A stretch of DNA of 64,000 bases from Synechococcus sp. NB0720_010. GTDB taxonomy: Bacteria > Cyanobacteriota > Cyanobacteriia > PCC-6307 > Cyanobiaceae. This document shows positions 44,270-53,583 of the stretch, in pieces. The stretch's first letter is position 1; every line of letters begins with the position of its first letter. The position numbers and the translations under genes are program-made. The notes under the pieces are model-generated. The model saw only the letters and a list, made by a program, of their open reading frames with translations. It was not told the DNA's origin and did not search any database. The stretch covers positions 808,045-872,044 of the forward strand of contig NZ_CP090898.1 of NCBI RefSeq assembly GCF_023078835.1. The letters run 5' to 3'.

Positions 44270-45354
44270 CGCAAGCCCGCAAGCGCAGGGTCTTTCCCTT
44301 CACCGCCATCGTGGGTCAGGAGGAGATGAAGCTGGCCCTGCTGTTGAACGTGATCGACCCCCGCATCGGCGGGGTGATGATCATGGGAGACCGCGGCACC
44401 GGCAAGAGCACCACCATCCGCGCCCTGGCTGATCTGCTACCGGAGATCGACGTCGTCGCCGGCGACCCCTACAACAGCTCCTCCAGCGACCCTGACCTGC
44501 AGAGCAGCGAGGTGCGTCAGCGGGCCGAACAGGGTGAGCAACTACCCACCGAGAAGCGCCAGGTGCCCATGGTGGACCTGCCCCTGGGGGCCACCGAAGA
44601 CCGCCTCTGCGGCACCATCGACATTGAAAAGGCCCTCAGCGAAGGTGTTCGCGCCTTTGAGCCCGGCCTGCTGGCGAAAGCCAACCGCGGCCTGCTCTAC
44701 GTCGATGAGGTCAACCTGCTGGACGACCACCTGGTGGACGTGCTGCTCGACTCCGCCGCCTCCGGTTGGAACACCGTTGAGCGCGAGGGCGTGAGCGTTC
44801 GCCACCCTGCTCGCTTCGTCCTGATTGGCTCCGGCAACCCGGAAGAGGGTGAACTGCGTCCCCAGCTGCTGGACCGCTTCGGCATGAGCGTCGAGGTGCG
44901 CACCGTGCGCGACCCTGAACTGCGGGTGCAGGTGGTGGACCAACGCACCGCCTTTGACAACGACCCCGACGGCTTCAACAACGCCGTTCAGGGAACACAG
45001 GACGGCCTCCAGGCCCGTGTTGTTGAGGCGCAGAACCGTCTCCCTCACGTTCAAATCGACGACGACCTGCGCATTCGCATCTCCGCCATCTGCGGTGAGC
45101 TGGATGTGGATGGCCTGCGCGGCGACATCGTCACCAACCGGGCCGCCCGGGCCCTGGCCGCCTTCGAAGGGCGCACGGAAGTCACCGAAGACGACGTGGC
45201 CCGCGTGGCCGCCTGCTGCCTGCGCCACCGCCTGCGCAAGGACCCCCTCGAGCAGATCGACTCGGGCGATCGCGTGGTCAAGGTCTTCTGCAAGGTGTTT
45301 GAGCGCCCCGAAAGCAGCGACAAGGCCGCCTTCGAACTGGCCCTCGCCGCCTAA
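44266..45354 (+). CDS. chlI: Magnesium chelatase ATPase subunit I
   Basis: ChlI is the AAA+ motor that, with ChlD and ChlH, inserts Mg into protoporphyrin IX, the first chlorophyll-specific step. It is 362 residues. Walker A is GDRGTGKST (41-49), and the Walker B region includes [16 protein letters not shown]. The sensor and arginine-finger motifs QLLDRFG are present. Start is GTG at 44266, overlapping the DUF3370 stop. Stromal/cytosolic side. No chlD or chlH nearby. Confidence 0.97.
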   Translation: MTQARKRRVFPFTAIVGQEEMKLALLLNVIDPRIGGVMIMGDRGTGKSTTIRALADLLPEIDVVAGDPYNSSSSDPDLQSSEVRQRAEQGEQLPTEKRQVPMVDLPLGATEDRLCGTIDIEKALSEGVRAFEPGLLAKANRGLLYVDEVNLLDDHLVDVLLDSAASGWNTVEREGVSVRHPARFVLIGSGNPEEGELRPQLLDRFGMSVEVRTVRDPELRVQVVDQRTAFDNDPDGFNNAVQGTQDGLQARVVEAQNRLPHVQIDDDLRIRISAICGELDVDGLRGDIVTNRAARALAAFEGRTEVTEDDVARVAACCLRHRLRKDPLEQIDSGDRVVKVFCKVFERPESSDKAAFELALAA

Positions 45355-45359
45355 GGCCG

Positions 45360-45833
45360 TTGCGAATCCTCGGCATCGATCCCGGCCTGGCTCGCGTGGG
45401 CTACGGAGTGATTGATGTCGAGGAGGGTCCTGGCGGGGCCCAAACCATGCTCGATTGCGGGATCATCCGCACCGACCCGGGCCGCAGTGATGGCGAGCGG
45501 ATGGTGGAAATCGCGAAGGATCTACGGGTCCTGATCCGCAACTGGGAGCCTGATCTAGCGGCGGTGGAGAAGTTTTTCTTCTACCGCTCCAGCACCACGA
45601 TCTCGGTGGTGCAAGCCCGGGGGGTGCTGATGATGACCCTGGCCCGCTTCAGCATCCCGGTGGTGGAGTTCCCGCCCATGCAGATCAAGTTGGCCTTGGC
45701 CGGCCACGGCCATGCCGACAAGGACGATGTGCTCGATGCGGTGATGCGAGAGCTCAACCTCGAGACCCCGCCGCGGCCCGATGATGCCGCCGATGCCCTG
45801 GCGGTCGCGCTCACCGGCTGGTTTCAGCGCTGA
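45360..45833 (+). CDS. ruvC: Holliday junction resolvase RuvC
   Basis: RuvC cleaves Holliday junctions with RuvAB. It is 157 residues from a TTG start 5 bases after chlI. The first acidic residue D7 is in ILGIDPG; the second is in [22 protein letters not shown] and [13 protein letters not shown] supply the last. It is immediately followed by the folate cyclo-ligase gene, whose ATG overlaps the ruvC stop by one base. Confidence 0.95.
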   Translation: MRILGIDPGLARVGYGVIDVEEGPGGAQTMLDCGIIRTDPGRSDGERMVEIAKDLRVLIRNWEPDLAAVEKFFFYRSSTTISVVQARGVLMMTLARFSIPVVEFPPMQIKLALAGHGHADKDDVLDAVMRELNLETPPRPDDAADALAVALTGWFQR

Positions 45834-46417
45834 TGGAGGGTCAGAAAGGGCCCTTACGCCAAACCTTCAAACAGCGGCGGCTGAACCTGCACGCCAGCTG
45901 CGCCCCCCGGCTTCAGGCCCAGGCGATCCAGCACCTACCCGGCCTGCTTCCCGAAGGACGCCTGCTCGGGCTGTACTGGCCCTTGCCCGGAGAGGTGGAC
46001 CTGCTGTGCCTCGCTGATCTTCCGTCGCTCAGCGGCCGGATCGCCCTGCCCTGCATCGCCGGGGGCCGTTTGCAGTACCGGCGTTGGCGTCCCGGTGATC
46101 CCACCGCAGCGGATGAGACCGGGATCCCCGCCCCCAGCGACGCAGCTTCAGTCCTGGAGGCGGAACAACTTGGACTCCTGCTGGCCCCTGCCCTGGCCTT
46201 CGATCAATCCGGGATCCGCCTGGGCTACGGCGGTGGCTGGTTTGACCGATTGAGGCAGTCCTCCCCCTGGAGGGACATCCCAGCCCTGGCGGTGGTTACG
46301 AGCGGATGCCTGGTGGAGCACCTCCCCGCTGAGGCCTGGGATGTGCCCTTCCCAGGCTGGCTGGATGAGGAGGGGGTGCACTGGCGGCCTGGGTTGCAAC
46401 CTGTTGAGCAACCGTGA
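45833..46417 (+). CDS. 5-Formyltetrahydrofolate cyclo-ligase family protein
   Basis: The product is 194 residues. The family signature GYGGGWFDR is intact, with preceding LLLAPALAFDQSGIRLG. The N-terminal basic part (KGPLRQTFKQRRLNL) corresponds to the ATP/folate-binding region. The enzyme converts 5-formyl-THF to methenyl-THF. It overlaps the next small gene by four bases and is part of a long plus-strand series. Confidence 0.9.
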   Translation: MEGQKGPLRQTFKQRRLNLHASCAPRLQAQAIQHLPGLLPEGRLLGLYWPLPGEVDLLCLADLPSLSGRIALPCIAGGRLQYRRWRPGDPTAADETGIPAPSDAASVLEAEQLGLLLAPALAFDQSGIRLGYGGGWFDRLRQSSPWRDIPALAVVTSGCLVEHLPAEAWDVPFPGWLDEEGVHWRPGLQPVEQP

Positions 46418-46719
46418 AGTCCAGGCGCACCGGCGCGCTGGATTTGGCAGGATCGGAGCAGTTCAGGGCGGCACCGGTGGATCTGGCTGGCAACGACGCA
46501 TTCCTCTCCGCCATCACTGCCGGGCGTCAATCTGCCTCCGAGGAGCAGCGCCGCGGACCAAGCATTGCCATCAACCGCGGCACGGCAGCCGAGCAGGTCA
46601 TGGCCTCGGAGCTCAAAGGGCGCGATGAGAGCAGCGACGCCCTCTCGATGATGGTGAGCTCCATGGTTCACATGGTTCAGGCCGGCAAAACCAAGACAGA
46701 CAGCCGCTGGTCCGCTTAA
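46414..46719 (+). CDS. Hypothetical protein
   Basis: The product is 101 residues, soluble and rich in Ala, Ser and Arg (AITAGRQSASEEQRRGPS; AEQVMASELKGRDESSDALSMMVSSMVHMVQAGK). Start is GTG overlapping the cyclo-ligase stop by four bases. I recognise no family. It is compatible with a real gene given its tight packing, but evidence is weak beyond context and an uninterrupted frame. Confidence 0.5.
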   Translation: MKSRRTGALDLAGSEQFRAAPVDLAGNDAFLSAITAGRQSASEEQRRGPSIAINRGTAAEQVMASELKGRDESSDALSMMVSSMVHMVQAGKTKTDSRWSA

Positions 46720-46724
46720 TCCAG

Positions 46725-47177
46725 ATGCGAGCCGCTGCTGTCCTCTGCGCCGCCACCCCAGTTCTGATCTGGGCCTCAACGCCGCCAGCCAGGGCCCATG
46801 GCATTGAGACAAGCATCAACCGGCTCGAGGCTCTCAATGCGCAGCTGGTGCTCCAGAGCCAGTTCTCCACCGGAGAGCCCACCCAAGATGCCCTCGTCCG
46901 GCTGATTGGCCCGGACGGAAGCAGCCAGGAGCTGGGCCGCACTGACGCGAGCGGTCGACTGAGCTTTGCCCTGCCCCCTGGCAGCCAAGGCTCCTTTGAA
47001 CTGCAGGTGGATGGGGGACCAGGCCATCGCGACTACCTGGAGATGCCGGTCCAGGGCGGTCAGGTCCAGCTCGATCAGATCAGCGCAGGGCCCCGGCAAC
47101 GTCCGCTGCTCTGGCTCAGTGCCCTGGGTGCAACTGCCATGCTGCTGGGACTTCAGCGCACCAGACGCAACCGTTAA
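46725..47177 (+). CDS. Membrane/exported protein with carboxypeptidase-regulatory-like domain
   Basis: The product is 150 residues. The N-terminal signal (AAAVLCAATPVLIWASTPPARA-HG) precedes a beta-sandwich-like region (VRLIGPDGSSQELGRTDASGRLSFALPPG), and a hydrophobic segment near 125-143 with a basic tail anchors it. Similar exported proteins with a short C-terminal anchor are found near metal-uptake or stress genes in some bacteria, but no such context is seen here. Its stop overlaps the SufE gene start by one base. Confidence 0.6.
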   Translation: MRAAAVLCAATPVLIWASTPPARAHGIETSINRLEALNAQLVLQSQFSTGEPTQDALVRLIGPDGSSQELGRTDASGRLSFALPPGSQGSFELQVDGGPGHRDYLEMPVQGGQVQLDQISAGPRQRPLLWLSALGATAMLLGLQRTRRNR

Positions 47178-47599
47178 TGGCCACCGGCAGCCAGAAGCTC
47201 GATCAAATCGTTGACCGCCTCAAAGGCACGGCCGACCCCAAGCGCCGCTACGAATACGTGCTCTGGCTCGCCAAGAAGTTGGAGCCCCTTCCGGAGGAGT
47301 TCCGCAACGACGTCTTCAAGGTCAAGGGCTGCGTCTCACAGGTGTACGTGGTCGGTCAGCTCGTGGATGGAAAACTCCACTGGCAGGGCGATTCCGATGC
47401 CGCCATCACCAAAGGCCTCCTCGCTCTATTGATTGAGGGCACCGAGGGCCTGGATCCCTCGGCCATCGCCGGCATTGACCCGGCCTTCTTGAGTGAAACG
47501 GGTCTGCAGGCCAGCCTGACCCCCTCGCGGGCCAATGGCTTTCTCAACATCTTCAAGATGATGCAGGCCCAGGCCAGCGCCCTCAGCTCAGCCGACTAG
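47177..47599 (+). CDS. SufE-family sulfur acceptor protein
   Basis: SufE accepts persulfide from SufS for iron-sulfur cluster assembly. The protein is 140 residues, the usual length. The acceptor cysteine is C52 in VKGCVSQVYV, and the body YEYVLWLAKKLEPLPEEFR fits the family. No sufBCDS cluster is in the window. It lies one base into the preceding gene and 39 bases before hom. Confidence 0.92.
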   Translation: MATGSQKLDQIVDRLKGTADPKRRYEYVLWLAKKLEPLPEEFRNDVFKVKGCVSQVYVVGQLVDGKLHWQGDSDAAITKGLLALLIEGTEGLDPSAIAGIDPAFLSETGLQASLTPSRANGFLNIFKMMQAQASALSSAD

Positions 47600-47638
47600 G
47601 TCGATTTCTAGGATCAGTCGTTTCGGAACGGCGTCAGG

Positions 47639-48949
47639 ATGACCATCGGCATCGGCTTGCTCGGGCTCGGCACTGTGGGAGCAGGCGTTGCGGAAATCCT
47701 GCAGACCCCTGACGGTCGCCATCCACTGGTGGGAGAACTGGCTCTGAAACGGGTCGCCGTAAGGGATCTGAACCGCCCTCGGCCCATCGATCTCCCCAGC
47801 GACATCCTCTGCACCGACCCTGAAGCGGTGGTCCAGGACCCCGCGGTCGACATCGTCGTTGAGGTCATGGGCGGCCTCGAGCCCGCCCGCAGCCTGATCC
47901 TGGCGGCGATTGCAGCTGGCAAACCCGTAGTCACCGCAAACAAAGCGGTCATTGCCCGCCATGGCGAAGAAATTGCGGCTGCGGCCGCCGAACAAGGGGT
48001 TTATGTGCTGATCGAAGCCGCCGTTGGCGGCGGGATCCCGATCATCGAACCCCTCAAGCAATCCCTAGGGGGCAACCGCATCCAACGGGTGAGCGGGATC
48101 ATCAATGGCACCACCAACTACATCCTCAGCCGCATGGCCGATGAGGGTGCGGCCTATGCCGAGGTGCTCGCTGATGCCCAACGGCTGGGCTATGCCGAGG
48201 CCGATCCCGCTGCCGATGTGGGTGGTGGCGATGCCGCCGACAAGATCGCCATCCTCTCGGGCCTGGCCTATGGCGGACCGATCGAGCGCGCGGCTATTCC
48301 AACCGAAGGCATCGATCGCCTGGATGGCTGCGATGTGACCTACGCCGAGCAACTGGGCTACGTCGTGAAACTGGTGGCCCAAGCCCAGAATCTGGGCACC
48401 GCCAGCGATGGCACCGTGCAGCTGGATGTACGCGTCAGCCCCACCCTGCTGCCGAAGGATCACCCCCTCGCCGGGGTGCATGGCGTGAACAACGCCATCC
48501 TGGTGGAAGGCGACCCGGTGGGTCGTGTGATGTTCTACGGCCCTGGAGCCGGATCCGGGCCCACCGCCTCCGCCGTGGTGGCTGACATCTTGAACATTGC
48601 CGGGATCCGGGCGGCCACCGGCAACAGCGGCGGACTCGACCCGCTGCTGGCGGCCAGCCGTTGGCGCAATTGCGCCCTGGTGGATGCGGGCGAGACCCTG
48701 CAGCGTCACTACGTGCGTCTGCAAACCGGTGATGAAGCCGGAGTGATCGGCCGCATTGGCAGCTGCTTTGGCGAGCAAGGGGTCTCGATCCGCTCCATCG
48801 TCCAGTTCGAAACCACCGGGGATGCGGCCGACGCCGAGATCGTGGTGATCACCCATGTGGTGAAGCAGCAGCACTTCGCGGCGGCACTCGCCGCCATCAA
48901 GGCCCTACCAGAGGTGAAAGCCGTGGCCGCCTGCCTACCCACGCTCTAG
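47639..48949 (+). CDS. hom: Homoserine dehydrogenase
   Basis: Hom reduces aspartate semialdehyde to homoserine, the branch point for Thr, Met and Ile. It is 436 residues. The NAD(P) motif GLGTVGAG is at 8-15, TANKAVI and the catalytic INGTTNYIL region follow, and a C-terminal ACT domain (VIGRIGSCFGEQGVSIRSIVQ) suggests threonine feedback control. It is the last gene of the tight plus-strand series starting at cytM; a ~160-base gap follows. Confidence 0.96.
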   Translation: MTIGIGLLGLGTVGAGVAEILQTPDGRHPLVGELALKRVAVRDLNRPRPIDLPSDILCTDPEAVVQDPAVDIVVEVMGGLEPARSLILAAIAAGKPVVTANKAVIARHGEEIAAAAAEQGVYVLIEAAVGGGIPIIEPLKQSLGGNRIQRVSGIINGTTNYILSRMADEGAAYAEVLADAQRLGYAEADPAADVGGGDAADKIAILSGLAYGGPIERAAIPTEGIDRLDGCDVTYAEQLGYVVKLVAQAQNLGTASDGTVQLDVRVSPTLLPKDHPLAGVHGVNNAILVEGDPVGRVMFYGPGAGSGPTASAVVADILNIAGIRAATGNSGGLDPLLAASRWRNCALVDAGETLQRHYVRLQTGDEAGVIGRIGSCFGEQGVSIRSIVQFETTGDAADAEIVVITHVVKQQHFAAALAAIKALPEVKAVAACLPTL

Positions 48950-49111
48950 TGGCAGCGGAGCTGGCACCTGGGCCAGAGTTGGGGGATCGATTCGTGCCGT
49001 TCCCCTGACCCAAGCGCAGTTTTGTAGCCCCACAAACGTTTTGAGCGCAAACAAGGCGGAATTCTTGGCGGGTCAGTTGGTTTGAGCCTCGGCCTCTTTG
49101 CTCTGTTGGCC

Positions 49112-49303
49112 ATGAACCCATCTCGCGCCTTCCATCAAGGCGATTGCGTCAACCTGATCAGTGATTCCCACACCTATCAAGTGGTGGGAATCGATGACAG
49201 CCACGACCGCTGCTGGGTGCGGCGCTGGCCCCTGGCCCGCCATGGGTGCCCGGTGTTTGAGATTTCCCTGCAACAGCTCGAGCCCCGCAAATCGATGTCT
49301 TAG
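49112..49303 (+). CDS. Small conserved protein, unknown
   Basis: The product is 63 residues from the ATG at 49112 (MNPSRAFHQGDCVNL); the frame is open to 49082. A beta-rich, SH3-like pattern (FHQGDCVNLISDSHTYQVVGIDDSHDRCWVRRWP) is suggestive of a small barrel fold, ending in SLQQLEPR. Cysteines are at two places. Family unknown to me; the sequence looks like a real short protein because of its balanced composition and position after a gap. Confidence 0.6.
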   Translation: MNPSRAFHQGDCVNLISDSHTYQVVGIDDSHDRCWVRRWPLARHGCPVFEISLQQLEPRKSMS

Positions 49304-49313
49304 GGCTTGAATA

Positions 49314-49335
49314 GGGGCGCTCAGCCAAGCGCCCC
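49314..49335 (+). other. Hairpin at the start of the peptide-transporter gene
   Basis: An 8-bp stem GGGGCGCT / AGCGCCCC with a 6-base loop. No T-run follows (next bases ATCACTC), so it is not a classic terminator. It lies directly before the likely signal-peptide region of the binding-protein gene. Confidence 0.6.
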
Positions 49336-49371
49336 ATCACTCGCCTTCCCGCTGCTGCCGGCCTGCTCGCC

Positions 49372-50913
49372 TTGCTGCCGGCCCTGCAGCTGCTGATGGG
49401 CTGCCAACCACCCCATCCCGCTGGCCAGCTGGTGGTGGCCAACAAGAGCAGCCTGGACTCCGTCGACCCGGTGGACGTCTATCTGCTGGCCGGAACGCAA
49501 CTGCTGAGCGCAGTCGGCGACCCGCTTTACACCGCCGATCGCCAGGGGCAACTCCAACCCAGGCTGGCCACGGCCCTGCCGCAATTCAGTGCGGATGGAC
49601 TCAGCGCCCGGATTCCACTGCGCCAAGGCGTGCTCTTCCACGACGGAACCCGCTTCGACGCCGAGGCGATGGTCTTCAACCTCAACCGCTTTCGGCGCCT
49701 GGGGAAACTCAGTTACCTACTGGATGATCGGATCGAATCCGTCCGCAGCGTTGGGCCCTACGCGATCGAAGTCCGCCTGACGCGGCCCTACCGCGCCCTG
49801 GCGGCGCTGCTGAGTTCGATCACCTTCACCCCGGTTTCCCCGACGGCCTACCGGGACTACGGCGAGCGCTCCTTGACGGGCCGCTTTGTCGGCACGGGGC
49901 CCTACCGCTTGGTGAGCTTCAGCCCGCGCAAACAGCAGTTGCTCCCCTTTGCGGACTACTGGGGCGAGCCCGCCAAGAACGCGGGGATCCACCTCATCAC
50001 CCTGAGCAACTCCACGGCCCTCTTTGGCTCCCTCATCAGCGGAGAGGTGGACCTGCTGATCTCCAGTGGCCTCGAGAGTGACCAGCAGCAGGCCCTCGAT
50101 GCCCGCGTGGCGCGCGGTGAGCTGGTGAGCGGAGAAGGGCCGGCGATCGAGATCGCCCTGATGGCCCTCAACAGCCAACGCCCTCCCTTCAACCGCAGCA
50201 GGCTGCGGCAGGCGGTGACCCTCAGCCTGGATCGCCGGCTGATCAGCCAACGGGTCAGCTTTGACATGAGCGAACCCCTGCGCTCCCTGGTGCCCCCACC
50301 GCTGGCCGGCTCGAGGCCCCCCAGCTGGCCGGCCTACGACCCCAAGGCTGCTCGGGCCCTCTACCGGAAGGAGGGCTACTGCTCAGGGCAACGGCTGACG
50401 CTGCCGCTGACCTTCCGCTCGAACCATGCCTCGGATCGTCTCTTTGCCCTGACCTGGCAAGCCCAGCTGCGCCGGGACCTCGGAGACTGCGTGCGCCTGG
50501 AGATCACAGGGGTTGAGTCCACCAGCGCCTACCGGCAGCTGTCCCAGGGTGTCTTCCCCATGATCATTTACGACTGGATTGGCGATTACCCCGACCCCGA
50601 CACCTACCTGGCCCCCCTACTGGGCTGCCGCAGGAGCAAGGGCGACCAATGCCTCTCAGGCAGCAGCGTCGATTCCGGTAGCTTCTGGACCAGGCCAGGC
50701 CTGCAACAGCAGCTCCAGGCCAGTGAGAGCCGTACGGGTGCGGCGCGCCAATCCACCCTGTTGACGATTCAACGGGAGGCGGCGGATGGGGCCTCCTTTG
50801 TTCCGCTCTGGCAAGTCAATGCGCGCGCCTGGGGGCAGCGAAACCTCAGCGCGCCAAAGTTCGATGGAAGCGGTCGGGTGATCCTGCAGCAGCTGGAGCC
50901 GGTGAAGCGATGA
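49372..50913 (+). CDS. ABC transporter substrate-binding protein, family 5 (peptide/nickel type)
   Basis: The product is at least 513 residues from a TTG at 49372. It has the Bac_extracellular family 5 pattern: RIPLRQGVLFHDGTRFDAEAMVFNLNRF, RFVGTGPYRLVSF, and a C-terminal PFNRSRLRQAVTLSLDRRLI. The lipobox LMGC is followed by QPPHPAG, so it is a lipoprotein. The given start leaves only 10 residues before the cysteine; the frame upstream (from 49336, ATC) reads ITRLPAAAGLLALLPALQL, a proper signal. Substrate may be peptides or metal chelates. It overlaps the permease gene by four bases. Confidence 0.88.
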   Translation: MLPALQLLMGCQPPHPAGQLVVANKSSLDSVDPVDVYLLAGTQLLSAVGDPLYTADRQGQLQPRLATALPQFSADGLSARIPLRQGVLFHDGTRFDAEAMVFNLNRFRRLGKLSYLLDDRIESVRSVGPYAIEVRLTRPYRALAALLSSITFTPVSPTAYRDYGERSLTGRFVGTGPYRLVSFSPRKQQLLPFADYWGEPAKNAGIHLITLSNSTALFGSLISGEVDLLISSGLESDQQQALDARVARGELVSGEGPAIEIALMALNSQRPPFNRSRLRQAVTLSLDRRLISQRVSFDMSEPLRSLVPPPLAGSRPPSWPAYDPKAARALYRKEGYCSGQRLTLPLTFRSNHASDRLFALTWQAQLRRDLGDCVRLEITGVESTSAYRQLSQGVFPMIIYDWIGDYPDPDTYLAPLLGCRRSKGDQCLSGSSVDSGSFWTRPGLQQQLQASESRTGAARQSTLLTIQREAADGASFVPLWQVNARAWGQRNLSAPKFDGSGRVILQQLEPVKR

Positions 50914-51929
50914 GCCGACGCCATCACCTCTGGGGCTACCTGCTGAGCCGCCTGGCCCTGGTGCCGGTCATGCTCTGGCTGATCGCGAGTCTGGTCTTTC
51001 TCCTGCTTCGGGTTGCCCCTGGCGATCCCATCGATGCCCTGCTTGGCCCGCGGGCACCGCAAAGCGCTCGAGAAGCCCTCCGGCAACAACTGGGCCTCGA
51101 TCAAAGTCTTCCGGTCCAGTACGGCCAGTACCTGAGCGACCTGCTGCACGGCCAGCTCGGGACCTCCTTGACAAACCAAGAGCCTGTGACGGCGGTGATT
51201 GCCCGCAGCCTGCCCGCCAGCCTGGAGCTCGGCCTGACGGCCCTGCTGATCGCTGCGGTCGTTGGCCTGGCCGTTGGCTTCAGTGGCATTGCCAGGCCCG
51301 AGGGGAAGCTCGATCTCTCCGCCCGGCTCTATGGGATTGGGACCTACGCCATGCCGCCGTTTTGGGCGGCGATGATGGTCCAGCTGGTCTTCGCGGTCTG
51401 GCTGGGATGGCTGCCGGTCGGCGGACGCTTCCCCGCCACCTTGATCCCACCGGATGGAAGTGGCTTTTATCTGCTCGACAGCCTGCTGCAGGGGAACGGC
51501 CAGCAGTTCTGGGGAGCGATCCGGCATCTCGTGCTGCCCGCCAGCACCTTGGGGATCCTGCTCAGCGGGATCTTCGCCAATGCCCTGCGCCTCAATCTGC
51601 GCCGGGCCTTGGATTCCGACTACGTGGAAGCGGCCCGCAGCCGCGGCCTGAGTGAACGCCGGGTCGTGCTTCGCCATGCCCTGCCCAACGCCCTGCTGCC
51701 GGTCCTGACCATCGCCGGGATCACCGTGGCCTCCTTGATCGGTGGAGCCCTGTTAATCGAGGTCACCTATTCCTGGCCTGGGGTGGCCTTCCGTCTGCAG
51801 GAGGCCATTAGCCAACGCAACTACCCCGTTGTCCAGGGGATCGTCGTGGTGGTGGCCAGCCTGGTGGTGGCGGTCAGCGTGCTGGTGGACCTGCTGGTGG
51901 CGCTACTCGATCCACGCGTGAAGTTCTGA
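50910..51929 (+). CDS. ABC transporter permease, DppB/NikB type
   Basis: The product is 339 residues with about six membrane segments. The EAA-type loop YVEAARSRGLSERRVVLRHALPNALLPVL is in place, and the N-terminal VFLLLRVAPGDPIDALLG is typical of DppB-like permeases. It overlaps the binding-protein gene by four bases. No DppC-type partner permease or ATPases are next to it; these may be elsewhere in the genome. Its last 56 bases overlap the convergent DUF1400 gene. Confidence 0.9.
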   Translation: MSRRHHLWGYLLSRLALVPVMLWLIASLVFLLLRVAPGDPIDALLGPRAPQSAREALRQQLGLDQSLPVQYGQYLSDLLHGQLGTSLTNQEPVTAVIARSLPASLELGLTALLIAAVVGLAVGFSGIARPEGKLDLSARLYGIGTYAMPPFWAAMMVQLVFAVWLGWLPVGGRFPATLIPPDGSGFYLLDSLLQGNGQQFWGAIRHLVLPASTLGILLSGIFANALRLNLRRALDSDYVEAARSRGLSERRVVLRHALPNALLPVLTIAGITVASLIGGALLIEVTYSWPGVAFRLQEAISQRNYPVVQGIVVVVASLVVAVSVLVDLLVALLDPRVKF

Positions 51930-53583
51930 CCTCGATGCGTTCCTGCCAGAGCTTGGCCAGGTCGTGGTCAAGCACATAGGCACTGACACCACCAACGTGC
52001 CGGCGCTGGGGCGGTAGGTCCCGCTTCAGCCCCCCTTGATCGAGGCCCCAGAGAAACTCACTGCTCAAGCTCAAGATCAAGTTCTGCACCCGGGCGGGAT
52101 CAACCCCAACCCACTCCTCGCCGAACTTGAACAGGGGGGCCTCGCCTCCGGCCTGCATCCGAACCGGGGAGAAATGACTCGCCCCCTCCAACAACACCAA
52201 ACGGCTGCGGGGATTGGGATCAGGCAAAAACAGATGCAGCTGCTCACTGAGCGGCGGCGTAATCAAGTCCAGGCTTCCGCCGACCATCAACACCGGCGCC
52301 TCCAGGCCACGCAGACCCCGATGGGGCCAAAGCAGGCTGCCGAAACCGTTGAGGGTCACCACCCCTGCAATCGGCTGGGCCAGCGGTTGGACCGGCGGCA
52401 GGGGCACCTCGGGGAGCTGGCACTGGAGCAGCCGCGAGAGGTTGATTAGGGGTAGATCCGCCAGGGATCGCTTGCAACGGCGCTGCAGTCCTGGTTCCGG
52501 ACGCAGCCCTGCCGCCAACAGGCTCGTCAGCCCCGCCAGGGAGTGACCCATCAGGACCACCCGCTGCCCCAGTTGCGGCAATCCCCCGGTTTGCGCCGCG
52601 GCCACCACGGCCTGCAGGTCTTGCACCCGGCCGGGAAGGGTCTCAGCTCCAGGGGGGAGACGTCGCCCCTGGACCAACTCCCGCACCGCCAGTTCGTTAC
52701 TACCGGGGTGATCGAGCAGGACCACGGGCCAGTCCCGTTCATGCAGGGCCTGGGCCAACCAGCGCAACTGATCGGTACTGCCCCCCAAGCCAGGCATGAG
52801 CAACACCCAGGTCTTGGCATCAGGGACCGGCCAGAGCTCAAGCCCCAGGGGCTGCTGGCGATGGGGAACCGGCAAACGCCAGCGCTGGGGAGCCTGATCA
52901 GCCGCAGAGGATTGCTGATCCAGCAGCACGCCATCGGAGAGCGGCAGCAGCGGGGTCCCCTGCGGCAGCGGCAAGGTCTGCAGGGCCTTGAGCGCCAGCT
53001 CCTGATCGAACAACTGCTGCTGCCAACCGCGGGCGAGCAGCTGGAGTCCATCGAGATTGATGGTGAGCTGCTGGGCCGGCAGTGCCCGCATCAGCTCGAT
53101 CACCGTCACCTGCCGCTGCTCTTTGAGCAAGGTGTTGAGGGTGCTGAGAACCAGCGGACCGGCATTGCCGTTCTCGGTGCTGATCAAGACGCCCAGTTCT
53201 TCGGCGACCCGCTGGCCCGCCCAACTGCGCATCATCTGTTGGGTGAAGCTGCGCTCCCGCACCAATGGGGCATTGAGCAGCTGATGCAACTGCTGCTGGC
53301 TTTGGGGATCGAGCAGGTTGAGCCAGACCACCAGCTCCCCAGCGCGCGTGGACGGATCCCTGCTCCAGCGTTCCAGTTCCACCAGGTTGAGGGGCAGGTC
53401 CAACCCCTCCAGGTGGATGTCGAGTTGCTCAGCGGCCCGCAGTGGCGGAGCCAGCAGGGAGCCCAAGGACAGAACGCCAGCCAGCAGACTGCTGGTCAGT
53501 GCACGGCGGCGACGCAAGCGGGTTGGCTCAACCACGGATGCAGGCAACAGGCTGGAGCTGGTGGCACCAGTTTCCCCCGGCAC
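51874..53583 (-). CDS. DUF1400 / alpha-beta hydrolase protein, exported
   Basis: The product is up to 569 residues. A basic stretch and hydrophobic segment (RRRRALTSSLLAGVLSLGSLLAPPLRA) form a signal peptide. The N-terminal DUF1400 domain includes LNLVELERWSRDP and lies before the hydrolase domain with the nucleophile motif VVLMGHSLAGLTSLLAAG. Such cyanobacterial proteins may be lipases or esterases. An in-frame GTG at 53535 gives a tidier signal and avoids overlap with the divergent MFS gene. The 3' end overlaps the permease gene by 56 bases. Confidence 0.85.
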   Translation of the reverse strand: MPGETGATSSSLLPASVVEPTRLRRRRALTSSLLAGVLSLGSLLAPPLRAAEQLDIHLEGLDLPLNLVELERWSRDPSTRAGELVVWLNLLDPQSQQQLHQLLNAPLVRERSFTQQMMRSWAGQRVAEELGVLISTENGNAGPLVLSTLNTLLKEQRQVTVIELMRALPAQQLTINLDGLQLLARGWQQQLFDQELALKALQTLPLPQGTPLLPLSDGVLLDQQSSAADQAPQRWRLPVPHRQQPLGLELWPVPDAKTWVLLMPGLGGSTDQLRWLAQALHERDWPVVLLDHPGSNELAVRELVQGRRLPPGAETLPGRVQDLQAVVAAAQTGGLPQLGQRVVLMGHSLAGLTSLLAAGLRPEPGLQRRCKRSLADLPLINLSRLLQCQLPEVPLPPVQPLAQPIAGVVTLNGFGSLLWPHRGLRGLEAPVLMVGGSLDLITPPLSEQLHLFLPDPNPRSRLVLLEGASHFSPVRMQAGGEAPLFKFGEEWVGVDPARVQNLILSLSSEFLWGLDQGGLKRDLPPQRRHVGGVSAYVLDHDLAKLWQERIEVRTSRVDRVAPPAGPPAR

